A DNA stretch of 64,000 nt, from contig CM020618.1 of assembly GCA_009829735.1 (NCBI GenBank), positions 29,426,894 to 29,490,893 of the forward strand. The letters are read 5' to 3'. The stretch's first letter is position 1. Each line of letters begins with the position of its first letter. The DNA comes from Pyropia yezoensis (Eukaryota; Rhodophyta; Bangiophyceae; Bangiales; Bangiaceae). Positions 54,545-63,409 of this stretch are shown piece after piece. The translations under genes and the position numbers were made by a program. The notes under the pieces are model-generated. The model made no database searches and was not told the DNA's origin. It worked only from the letters and a program-made list of their open reading frames with translations.

Positions 54545-56248
54545 ATGAAGCTGTCACCCGGGGCGGCCTTTCGCCTCGCCGAGGTGAACCGCTGGGTCCG
54601 TCACACCCGCCGGCGGCTGCGGCGGGCGCGGGCCGAGCGGGGCGGCGCCGCCGTCGCCACCCTCCTCTCTGTCCTGGCCGCGGCCGTGCTTCTCTTCCTC
54701 CTCTTCCCATCGGGGGGGAATGACGTTGATGATGGGGCGGCCTCGCAGCGGGGGGGGGACGCCCCTGCCGCCGACGACGACGGCACGCTGCGGCTGCCAC
54801 ACGTGCTCGCGCCACGGCGGCTGGTGGAGGAGCTGCAGCCAGAAGGTCCCGGAACAGACGGGACAGAGGCGCTGCCGCCCCTCAGCCATGAGGGTGGGGA
54901 GGGCGATGATGCTCCTCTCCCTGGGCCGGCGGCGGATCACCCCGCCGGGCGTGTCGGCGGCGGCGGCGTCCCCCGGCCGGTGCCGCCCGTGGGCGAGCCG
55001 CCTGAGCCCCCCCTGATTGCCGACGGTGGCGCTGTACCCCCACCTACAGGTACAATTAGAGAGCTTCGGTGGACGCTCGAGTCCCGGCTGCGCGCCGGCC
55101 TGCCCATTGCCGGGGACGGCGGCAACGACGGCGGCAGCGGCGGCGGTGGCGCTCCCGGCAGTGCCGCTGACGGGGCCTACGTGGGCGCCTGGGAGCGCAT
55201 TATGAACGACGTGGCGGTTGCTGTCAAGACAGGAAAGGAGGTGGCGGGCTCCCGGCTGGGCGTGCAGACCAGCGACGGCTGGCTGTCCCTGCGTCGGCGG
55301 GTGCCCAACCTGCTGCTCCTCTCTGACGAGACGGACGCGCAGCTGGGAACGGTGGACATCCGTGCGTACGCGCGGGGGCTGGCACGCGGCACTGCGGCCA
55401 CAGGGGTGACCGACAGTCTCGCCGCCTACTTTGCTCGTGGTGGCTGGAAAGGGGACAAGGATAAGAACCTGCCCGGCTTTCACCTGCTCGTCAACCGCTT
55501 CCCGGCCGCCCGCTTTTACGTCATGGTGGACGACGACACGTACCTGTTCTTGGACAACTTTGCCCGGTGGCTCGAGCGCCACCGGGTCATGGACCCGTCC
55601 ACGTCCCCAACAGTGGGTGCGGTTATCGGCCCGGGCACGTGGGTGGAGGGCGCACCCACACCGCCCCCGCCACGCCCCGCCGGCGCAGAAGTGCCCCTCT
55701 TCACCGGCAAGGCCTTCCTCGTTAGCCGCTGTGGGGAGTTTGGCCGTGGCAAGGGGACCGCTGGCGTGCGACATCCGACCTTTTTCCACGGCGGCTCGGG
55801 GATTGTTCTCAATGCGGCCGCGGCGCGGGCGCTTGTTGCCGCCACGCCGTCGTGTATCCGCCGGTATCACTCGTGCTGGGCGGGGGACATGCAGGTGGCC
55901 ATGTGTCTCCGCTCTGCAGGCGTAGCGGGCACCTCCTACCCTATCACGACTCCTTCGGGGCAGCCGTCTGTAGGGCGCACCTTTGAGCGTGGCTTCTTTC
56001 CCTACTCCCCATCCATTGCGATGGGGGAAAAGCGCTACCACTGGCGGTGGCGGTCCAAGGAGGAGCCACTGACCTTTCACAAAATGCCCCTCTCCCAGCT
56101 GAGGCTGCTGCGGGAGTACGAATCGGACCGGCTGGCCGCCGCGGGCAACGGCACGACGGGTGCAGTGGTGCAGTTTACCGCCCTTCGCGAGTTTCTCACT
56201 TCCCGTGGCGTGCAACCTGAAGCGCAAAAGCCCCATCGCGCTCGCTGA
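54545..56248 (+). CDS. GT31 fringe-like glycosyltransferase
   Basis: This is a type II membrane protein of 567 residues related to fringe and core-1 beta-1,3-galactosyltransferases. The membrane anchor is at about 36-55 (AVATLLSVLAAAVLLFLLF), followed by a long acidic and Pro-rich stem. The catalytic domain has VPNLLLLSDETDAQLGTV, the metal-binding DDD in YVMVDDDTYLFLDN (~328), FHGGSGIVLNAAAARAL, and CWAGDMQVAMCLRSAG, all typical of the fringe-like group. It should use a UDP-sugar in the Golgi lumen; the acceptor is not known. ATG at 54545 was chosen since it starts close to the anchor. No intron is seen. It shares its upstream region with the GT61 gene. Confidence 0.85.
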   Translation: MKLSPGAAFRLAEVNRWVRHTRRRLRRARAERGGAAVATLLSVLAAAVLLFLLFPSGGNDVDDGAASQRGGDAPAADDDGTLRLPHVLAPRRLVEELQPEGPGTDGTEALPPLSHEGGEGDDAPLPGPAADHPAGRVGGGGVPRPVPPVGEPPEPPLIADGGAVPPPTGTIRELRWTLESRLRAGLPIAGDGGNDGGSGGGGAPGSAADGAYVGAWERIMNDVAVAVKTGKEVAGSRLGVQTSDGWLSLRRRVPNLLLLSDETDAQLGTVDIRAYARGLARGTAATGVTDSLAAYFARGGWKGDKDKNLPGFHLLVNRFPAARFYVMVDDDTYLFLDNFARWLERHRVMDPSTSPTVGAVIGPGTWVEGAPTPPPPRPAGAEVPLFTGKAFLVSRCGEFGRGKGTAGVRHPTFFHGGSGIVLNAAAARALVAATPSCIRRYHSCWAGDMQVAMCLRSAGVAGTSYPITTPSGQPSVGRTFERGFFPYSPSIAMGEKRYHWRWRSKEEPLTFHKMPLSQLRLLREYESDRLAAAGNGTTGAVVQFTALREFLTSRGVQPEAQKPHRAR

Positions 56249-56922
56249 TGGCCAGGCAGCAGCCATGACTTGAGTCTTCTGATGGGGGTCTGCAATCCAC
56301 ATACGTGACTGGGCCATCGCAGCCTGAACTGCAAGAACTGGCGGACGGCGACATTTTTTTTTACGCCACTTCGTCAGTGAGCGCGCGGCATGCATCACAC
56401 TGCCCTGGACAGCGCGCCGGGAGGTGCGGCCGCCTTTTTGTTCCAGCCAGGCGGCATGCGGTAGCTCTTCGTCTCCTGTCTCGTGCCGCGGGGACTACGC
56501 CCAGCCAGCTGCGGTTGCCCTGCGGCCCTGGCCCAAGTCGACCTTGAGGCGCGGCGACGGCTGATCCTCCCACCCTAGGTCGAGAACCACGACAAGCAGG
56601 CGGTGTCTTTCTGTGTGGGGACCGTCGGTGGCTGCTGGGTCGCGGCATTGCAGTCGCGTCTGGGCGTACGATTGGCGGGGTTGGACGGTAGAGACAGCGT
56701 GCAGTCGCCTGGCAGGAGGGCCCATTGCGCAGCGGTCAGTGGCGACAAGACGGTGGGACGTGAGCGGTACAACAGAATAGAACGGGAAGAGAAACTATCC
56801 AACACCACCCAGGCGCCGACAGTCGTGTCTGGGCACGAGGTTCATCCCAACGCAGCCACGGCAACGAGGCATGCCCAACAGAAGGGGTCACCACAACAGG
56901 ACCGACTCCTCGAGCGGCCAGC
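56249..56922. other. Convergent spacer between GT31 and MsrB
   Basis: About 670 bp between the GT31 stop and the MsrB stop on the other strand. No reading frame has support. Confidence 0.5.
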
Positions 56923-58062
56923 TTAAACCACCTTGCTCTCCGCCACAGCCGGTGGTGTGCCCTTGTCGTACTTGATGGACACAGAGTTGACACAGTGCCG
57001 CTCATTTGTGGCAGTGAAACTCTCACCCTCAAACACATGGCCAAGGTGCCCCCCACAGGCGTTGCACATGATCTCTACACGCTTCATGCCAAAAGAGATG
57101 TCTGTCTCGGTCTTGACCGCGCCAGTGTAGCACTTGTCAAAGCTGTTGGCCGCCTCAACACAGCAAGAGGCCAGACAAAGCCGGATAAGAGGCAGTGACA
57201 GGACAACACGCGACGCACAGGAACGACAATTAACGCGGTTAGACACCAGAAGAAGGCGAACGCAAAGGAAACGAAGACTAGACGAGGTCAAGGCTACAAT
57301 ACGCAAAAGACAACCCTCGTCGAGCCACTGACAAGCAGCGCAGCATGGAAAATAACGTACGCAGGCCAACCGCAGCCCGAATCAAACTTGGACTGGGCCG
57401 AGTACAGAGGGTTTTCGCAGGCCGCACACTGCCCGGCGGTCGAGAGGAAATGGTGAAGAGGCAAACGAGAACAGAATGCAACAAAACCGCAGCGGCGCGG
57501 GCACGCGAGAAAAGAGCGCACAGCATGACACCCAAAACCAGGACGTCAGCACGTTGAGCCTTCAGGAGCGTGGCAACGCACTGGATGCTCGACGCTCGCC
57601 CGTCGACGTCGCCGGCCGGCGCCTGCATTCTCTCTGCCGCTCCCGGCCAGACGTATTGGACAGGCAGCGTGCAGCTGTCATCATCCCACCGGGCCCTCCA
57701 CGTCCCATGTCGCCCCAACCTGGAAGACGTACCTTGAAAAAGCCCTCTGCCGGCGTAAATTTGTTGTACTCGCCCGTGCCGCCCATCTCCGTGCCCTTTT
57801 GACGGAGGATGCGGTACTGCTCTGGGCTCAGCTTCTCCCGCCAGACGGTGTCGTCAGCGTCAGCCGACGCCGGCGCCTTGATGCCATCGGCCATCGCGCG
57901 GGTGACCACGGCGCCACGTGGTGACTGGCGCACACGGGTGGCGGCGGCAGGCCAGCAAGCAGGGTCGGCCGAAGGGAAGGCGCTCACAGCGACAGAGGAA
58001 GGGAGCAGAGCCGATCGGCGAAGTAGCGAAGCGGTGCCGGTCGAGAGCGAGAAAGCAAACAT
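56923..58062 (-). CDS. MSRB: Peptide methionine-R-sulfoxide reductase MsrB, three exons
   Basis: The coding sequence joins 58062-57733, 57428-57361 and 57142-56923 (330, 68 and 220 nt), together exactly 206 codons with GT-AG borders in phase. The protein has 205 residues. The first ~65 are Ser/Ala/Arg-rich, as in a plastid or mitochondrial transit peptide (MFAFSLSTGTASLLRRSALL). The MsrB domain has the start WREKLSPEQYRILRQKGTE, the first zinc pair CAAC (residues 111-114, first codons of exon 2), FDSGCGWPA, the second pair CNACGGHLGHVFEGE, and the catalytic Cys in RHCVNSVS. It reduces methionine-R-sulfoxide with thioredoxin and protects against oxidation. Plastid targeting is inferred only. 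Confidence 0.93.
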
Positions 58063-58403
58063 TGTGTTTGGGGGAGGAACAGATGAGGGTTGAAAGGCCT
58101 GAACACAAGACAAGCAGCGCAGCACGCCAGGAGGGAGAAACTGCGAGCCGGGCGTGGAAGCAATACGGTTTCTGCGTCCGTTCTGCCGTAAACACAGAGC
58201 TCCAGTCGGGCTTAGAAAAGACAAGCGATGATACTTGTTGGAATACAAATACCCGACGCCAACCACAGACAAGCAATGCATCATAAATACCGTACAATTA
58301 TCCAGGTGTCCCGAAATTGGTGGGTCCACGAGGTCGCACGTTGAGTCTCGACCCAAAATGATGTAAGCACTTTTGCGTACGCCACAGAACCGAGGGTTCG
58401 TGC
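58063..58403. promoter_or_regulatory. MsrB upstream region
   Basis: About 340 bp between the MsrB start and the first recognisable E4 sequence. The reading frame of exon 1 stays open upstream but without a credible start. The left end of E4 was not found: no LTR or polypurine tract is visible. Confidence 0.4.
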
Positions 58404-58637
58404 ATGGAAGTGGAGGTCGGAGAAGCGTCTTTTTGTGAGGGCCAGCGAGAAACGGCTACTCGGGGGGGCCCGTGCCTTGCCGCATTTTACTGTCGGCAAG
58501 CCGCTGTGGAGGATCCAAGGGCCCCACCTGAGCAGCAGTGCAGCCTGGATCGGTGGCCCCACCAGCCGGGAAGCAAGTCTGGCTAGACCAGAGGGACGTG
58601 GAGTCAGGATGTAGAGTACAACGAACTCTTCCAGGCG

Positions 58638-60065
58638 ATGATCGACTTCCGGCGTCAACTCCCGGTGCACGACCGGACCTGCTTGAGCATGGTCGCGGAC
58701 CAGAATAGCCCGCGTCTGGATGGCTCGGGTTGGGTGCAGGTGGTCTACCAGACTTCTGCAGCCAAGGTGCAGCTGGCAACGCCGCTGCCGGCGTGGCCGC
58801 AGCTGGGAGGCCTTCCTGCGCCGGCCGCTTTGGACCTGCTGCCACCTGGTCCGCCGGTACAAGAGTCGGGGTGGGCCGCGGCGGTTGGTCGGGTGTCTGC
58901 AGCTGTTCAAGCTCCTTTGGTTACTCCTGTTGCACCGGTGGCTTCGCCTTCGCCGTCGCCGGCGCGTGCGCGCCAGGCCCTTCCTGCACCAGTGCTTCAG
59001 GCTCCTCCGGCACCGCGTTTGCCTGCTGCGGCTCTTGGCGTTGCTCCCAGCGGTACCGTCCGGTCGCCCACTACTCCGGCCGCTCCTCCTCGTCCGATTT
59101 CCACGGCTGGTGGCGGCTCGGTGCCCACCCTTGAATTGGGTACTCTTGCTTCCGGCATCGATGCTAGCCGTCCTTGTGTGGCGTCCTCAGGTCGGTTTGA
59201 GATTCCAGCACCGACGCTACGCCTTTCCCGCTTCCGCGTGCCCGACTGGTACCTGACTCAAGGTGGGCCGGCGTGCGACCGGTACGATGTTGGCATGATC
59301 ACGGATCAGCTGGGCCGACTTCTGGTGCAGGTTGAGGGCGTCGGGTCTTCCTTAGTGCTGGGCACGTACGCACGCGTCTTGAACGACGTGGTCGACCACG
59401 TGTTTGCTTGTGCGGACTGCGGCCGGATGTCGGACAGTCCGGTAGTTGGTGAGCTCCTTGCGACCTTGACCCGGCATGGCTTGGCCCAGCGCTGGTCAGG
59501 GACCTTCACGAGTTTCCAGGAGCGTCGGCGGGTGTACTTGGAGGAGCGGGAGCGTCCGGCGGCTACCCGCGCTGTTCCGTTGGCGGAGTACGTCCAGGCG
59601 TCTCGACCGCCTTACTACGTCATCCAGTCATCTTCTGGGTCCCGTCTTGCTGTTGACGAAGCGCTGGAAGACGCTCCCGCGGCGCAGCGGGCGCGCCGGG
59701 AGTATTACTTGAGGGAAAGGAAGGTAGGAATCAAGGGAGAAGGGAGGAGGGAAGAGGCGGAGAGAAGGGTTGCTCGAATGGGTGCTTGCTTGTTTTCTCG
59801 TAGTTCCATGCTTGTAGTGCTTGTTTCCTTGATACACCCGTTCTCTTTTCTTAGTCTTCTTGCTCCGCGTCCGTTGCGGTCGAGCTCGCCTCGTCCATCA
59901 AACCCTGGTCAGCTCCTTCCTTCTAGTCATCCTTCCAGTCTGACTCTAGGATCTTGCCAGCTCTGGCCACCGGAGTGCCTTCAATCCCGTTCCACCGTGT
60001 GTAGGCGCAGACATCAGCCATGGGCAACCGGTTGGAGAGCTCTCAGGTATCATCAGCTGGGTTGA
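58638..60065 (+). CDS. E4 antisense accessory ORF
   Basis: A 475-codon open frame runs on the strand opposite E4 pol and lies beyond the pol end, the same arrangement as in E1. The same frame is open back to a TAG at 58584-58586. The first ~55 residues are mixed, then comes a long Pro/Ala-rich stretch, then a conserved-looking segment (about 59205-59660) with MITDQLGRLLVQVEGV, SSLVLGTYARVLNDVV, CADC and LTRHGLAQRW. The part around LVLGTYARVL...RW resembles the C terminus of the E1 antisense frame. After about 59720 the frame turns into improbable sequence; GTAGGAATC there and TTTTCTTAG at 59845-59853 could be intron borders. Function is unknown. Confidence 0.5.
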   Translation: MIDFRRQLPVHDRTCLSMVADQNSPRLDGSGWVQVVYQTSAAKVQLATPLPAWPQLGGLPAPAALDLLPPGPPVQESGWAAAVGRVSAAVQAPLVTPVAPVASPSPSPARARQALPAPVLQAPPAPRLPAAALGVAPSGTVRSPTTPAAPPRPISTAGGGSVPTLELGTLASGIDASRPCVASSGRFEIPAPTLRLSRFRVPDWYLTQGGPACDRYDVGMITDQLGRLLVQVEGVGSSLVLGTYARVLNDVVDHVFACADCGRMSDSPVVGELLATLTRHGLAQRWSGTFTSFQERRRVYLEERERPAATRAVPLAEYVQASRPPYYVIQSSSGSRLAVDEALEDAPAAQRARREYYLRERKVGIKGEGRREEAERRVARMGACLFSRSSMLVVLVSLIHPFSFLSLLAPRPLRSSSPRPSNPGQLLPSSHPSSLTLGSCQLWPPECLQSRSTVCRRRHQPWATGWRALRYHQLG

Positions 60066-60874
60066 AACCGAGCCAGCGCACCCGTAGGTACAGGCGTCCC
60101 TCCATCCAGGCATGGTCTACACGCTTGACGTAGACGTATTCTCGACCTTCTTGTCGCGTAATAACCAGGGTACCGCGGCGCGATTACGCCGGGTCAGGTC
60201 CCGCTTGCTTGGCGGTGGAGCTCGAAGTACGTGGCCGCTGCTCACCCGGTACGGAGCGCCATCCACGTCTAGAAGGAATGTCCGACCGTTCGTGCTCAGG
60301 ATTTCAAAGGGCCCGTCCGTCTTGGAGTCCAGCTTCCCCCGGGTCTTGCTGTGGTTGTCCACGAAAACCCAGGCGCCATCACCCAGTTCCTTGTTCTTTT
60401 CCCGGACACCCTTGTCATAGTCCCGCTTGTATCGCTCCTTGGTCTTCGCGATTGACTCCTTGACTCGTGGGAGAAGGAGCTTCAGTTGTTCCAGGAACTC
60501 GTCCCTTGCCTTGAAGCCCGACTTCAGGGCAGGCCGGAGACCTTCCGGTATTCTTTCCAGGGAGAAGTTTGTCAGCCGCCTTGGAGTGACAAATTCTAGT
60601 GGAGCTACCCCTGTTGTCCGGTGAACACGAGAGTTGTAGGCTAGAGTGAGGAAGGCTAGGAGCTCGTCCCAGTCTTCTTGATGCTCTTCAACGTAGTGCC
60701 GAAGCATGTCCACCAGGTTCCGGTTGAATCGTTCCACTTGGCCATTCGTTTGTGGGTGGTACGTCGTAGTAAACAAGTTCTTGATACCCATCAGGTCACA
60801 GACTCCTTGGAAGAACAGGGATGCAAACTGGGGACCGTTGTCGGCTAAGACGGATTCCGGAGGGCCATAGGCAG
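60000..60874 (-). pseudogene. pol: E4 integrase and chromodomain, truncated
   Basis: This is the C-terminal part of a Ty3 Pol on the minus strand. It begins inside the integrase core at VLADNGPQF, because E3 has inserted at 60874/60875, and continues with YHPQTNGQVERFNRNLV, HRTTGVAPLEFVTP and the integrase C-terminal domain to about 60140. There the frame is lost by one base, and the chromodomain follows in another frame (RVDHAWMEGRLYLRVRWLGF) with TGA at 60043-60045 where the family has Trp. It is related to E1 Pol. Everything upstream of the core is absent from the window. Confidence 0.8.
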
Positions 60875-61343
60875 TGTGGCAGTATTGACCCCCAGGTAGG
60901 GGGGCAACACGTGCCATGCAAGGGGCGGCAGGCCACTAGCCTGATCCGTTCCTCCCCCTGCATTTGGGTCCATATTCCCTAAGTTTGGGATAGTTAGCTT
61001 AGTAGTAAATCCAACTTGGATTTGAGGGTTTTCTGCATTTATCGTCTTGAATTTTCGTGTGGCCCGGTGGGCAGGTGCTGGGGTGGGAGATTCTGAGTGG
61101 CGAGATTCTGAGGGGACCCTTGGGGGATAAGGGGAGGGACAGCGGGGCTTGGCCCTGCGTCCCCGTCCCGACCAAGAAACTGTTGGACCACACACCATCT
61201 TCTTGTTTGTCAGTGGGGGGACTGCCCCACAACAGGGATAGAGTGTGTGCGACTTGCACTTCTTCCGGCTCCCCCGACACGGGAGGCAGCCCTTGTACGC
61301 CGCCCCAACTTGGGTGCCGTGTGTGCGAGTGGTTTTTGCCACA
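60875..61343 (+). repeat. E3 5' LTR (469 bp)
   Basis: It starts TGTGGCA and ends TGCCACA, a perfect 7-bp terminal inverted repeat. It cuts the E4 integrase frame at its left end and is followed by a primer binding site and gag. The five bases before it, GGCAG, should recur after the 3' LTR outside the window. Its last 31 bp also occur at 28229-28259. Confidence 0.88.
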
Positions 61344-61346
61344 TTC

Positions 61347-61363
61347 GGTGGAGCAGCAGGGGA
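61347..61363 (+). promoter_or_regulatory. E3 primer binding site
   Basis: GGTGGAGCAGCAGGGGA follows the LTR after TTC and is identical to the E1 site, though the surrounding bases differ. A shared primer tRNA is likely. Confidence 0.65.
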
Positions 61364-61462
61364 CAGAGGTAAACTTTACCTCCGGGTGCACCCGGGTGTA
61401 GGAGGCCCTCTGTCTCAGAGGAACGGTGGACTTGGACCGTGTCATACGGATCGTCAGCCAGC

Positions 61463-63409
61463 ATGGCTAGTTCGGACCCCCCGTCGTCCGGGGAGTACAC
61501 GGGTGACGCACGTACTTCAGTGCCTTTGAATACTGGTGAGACACAGGTGGGTTTACCTGGGGTCGCAGAGGGACTAGAGGTCCCTCAAGCCAGCAGGACT
61601 GGAAGTGCGGGCGGGCAACAGGCCACCCCGACTCAGTCGGGAGTTCGCTCGGGTGACACTTCTGATGTGGGTGGGTCGAAGTCTGGCCACCGTGTGGTAC
61701 ACTCAACGGGAACGTCCCAAGGGGTGAGGACTGTCCCCGCGGGTTCCACTCGGGTTGAGGCCAAATTTGGCTTGGAGCCGTCGCCAACTAGGCTTTCGGA
61801 GGACGGCGGACCTCCGTTGGTCGGCGATGGGCTCGCGCCCATGCCCCCGGTTGAGACCCCTAAGGAACGTGGTTACCCCTCAGGTGGACTCCCGGAGGCG
61901 GACCGAGACTCAACTGGAGTCGACAATCCACTCCTCGCGGAAACTGTCCGTCGGGAGGCGACCAATGTGTTGCGGCAGACTTTGCCGGACCTGGTGGTCA
62001 CGATGACGAATACTATTCTGAATCAGATTGTGGCGAGTTTGCCAGATGGCCTTAATGTCCAGACCGGATCGGGGCTTTCGAGCCCACAGGCGCAGGGGGA
62101 ATCCCTCCTCACGCCTATCTCAGGTCGCCCCGAACAGAGGGCGACACCTGTGACTCCCGACGAGGGAGCCACCCCATACTCGGTGGGGCGTACGCCCTTC
62201 ACGGGGGAGTTCCCCCCGGAAACGTCGGCGGCTACACCAAACGCGCCGCGCCGGACTATGGGCACTGAGGGTGAGCTTACCCCAGTGCCACAGCGGCTGT
62301 TCCCTCAACGTGAGGTGCCGCCCAAGATCCAGGTAGCCAACCTGGTCTACCAAAGGATCTTTGACTGTGAGACCTACGCCCTCCACAACAAGTCGGTGGC
62401 GTATGGTCCTGACCAGGCCGGAGCCATGGGCCGTGCCAAGAAGAATGCACTTCACTCTTTTGGGCACAAAGCGGAGTGGGATGGAGCTCCCCCCCTCCGT
62501 GTCTTTGAGCTTCTACGTCGTTTCACAAAAGCCTGTGACGACAATGCCATAAGTGAGGGCATGGCTTTCTATATGCTACAGGAGTTCACGAAGGGCGACC
62601 TGCGGACAGAACTTATGTCCGTCATGCCCAGCTCCTCAAGGGGAGGCGCTGGTGAGGTGACGTTCTATTTGGTGCTCGTCAACTGGTTGTTGAGAGCCAT
62701 GGTGGATGAAGCAGCGTTGGATTCTCAAGTTGAGGAGTTTACGCAAGCTCATCAGGAAGAGGCGGAGGAAGAGTTGTCCTTTGCGGAGCGAGTTCATAAG
62801 CTCAACAATCTTTGTGGGTTTCTTCATCCACAAGCTGTGGTGAAGAGTCGGTTTGTGGAGAGACTCCATTGGTCATTCCGGATGGAGACCCGGGAGCATA
62901 ACACTGCCCGGGCGACCCTGGCCGAGTTGGCTAGGTTCGCTTTCCGCAAAGGTGAGGTCTACCGCAAGTTGCGGGATGAGCAACGCCAGGAGCGTCAGGC
63001 CGGGTTGGCCAAGGAACGTGAGGAGGCGCGCCAGGCCAGAGAGTTGAGAGAGGCACGCCGAATCCGCAAGGAAAGGGTGGTAGCTGCCGTGGGAACTTCC
63101 CAGGGTATCTCTTCGTCTTCCCCAGTTGGGAAGACCCCTCCGGGAACTGACAATCGGTGTTGGAACTGCAACTCCGATGGACACTGGGCATGTGATTGCC
63201 CCAAGTTGAGTGAACGCATCCAACAACTTGTTAGGAATGCGAGTAAGAGGTCGGCTACGAACGAAGTACGTTCACGCCGCGAGGGTGGGTCCCGACCGGT
63301 AGTGGCGGTCACCACACCCTCGGCGGAGGGGGCGGACACGTCGTCCTCGGACTCGTCGTCTTCTCCTTCGTCCTCAGATTTGGACGCCAAGTCGGCGGGA
63401 AACGAATGA
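61463..63409 (+). CDS. gag: E3 Gag
   Basis: This is a 648-residue Gag starting at ATG 61463 (MASSDPPSSGEYTG). The first ~280 residues are polar and of low complexity. The helical region (about 62330-63000) resembles the middle of E1 Gag. A charged helix (EERQAGLAKEREEARQARE-like composition) comes next, then the zinc knuckle CWNCNSDGHWACDC (about 63157-63198) and a Ser/Asp tail. It ends AGNE-stop right after a GGGAAAC slip site, as in E1. Unlike E1 Gag it has no internal stop, so this element may be younger. Confidence 0.88.
   Translation: MASSDPPSSGEYTGDARTSVPLNTGETQVGLPGVAEGLEVPQASRTGSAGGQQATPTQSGVRSGDTSDVGGSKSGHRVVHSTGTSQGVRTVPAGSTRVEAKFGLEPSPTRLSEDGGPPLVGDGLAPMPPVETPKERGYPSGGLPEADRDSTGVDNPLLAETVRREATNVLRQTLPDLVVTMTNTILNQIVASLPDGLNVQTGSGLSSPQAQGESLLTPISGRPEQRATPVTPDEGATPYSVGRTPFTGEFPPETSAATPNAPRRTMGTEGELTPVPQRLFPQREVPPKIQVANLVYQRIFDCETYALHNKSVAYGPDQAGAMGRAKKNALHSFGHKAEWDGAPPLRVFELLRRFTKACDDNAISEGMAFYMLQEFTKGDLRTELMSVMPSSSRGGAGEVTFYLVLVNWLLRAMVDEAALDSQVEEFTQAHQEEAEEELSFAERVHKLNNLCGFLHPQAVVKSRFVERLHWSFRMETREHNTARATLAELARFAFRKGEVYRKLRDEQRQERQAGLAKEREEARQARELREARRIRKERVVAAVGTSQGISSSSPVGKTPPGTDNRCWNCNSDGHWACDCPKLSERIQQLVRNASKRSATNEVRSRREGGSRPVVAVTTPSAEGADTSSSDSSSSPSSSDLDAKSAGNE
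63397..63403 (+). promoter_or_regulatory. E3 -1 frameshift heptamer
   Basis: GGGAAAC lies in register G GGA AAC of Gag, one codon before TGA at 63407-63409. After a -1 slip the frame is open to the end of the window. Confidence 0.7.
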
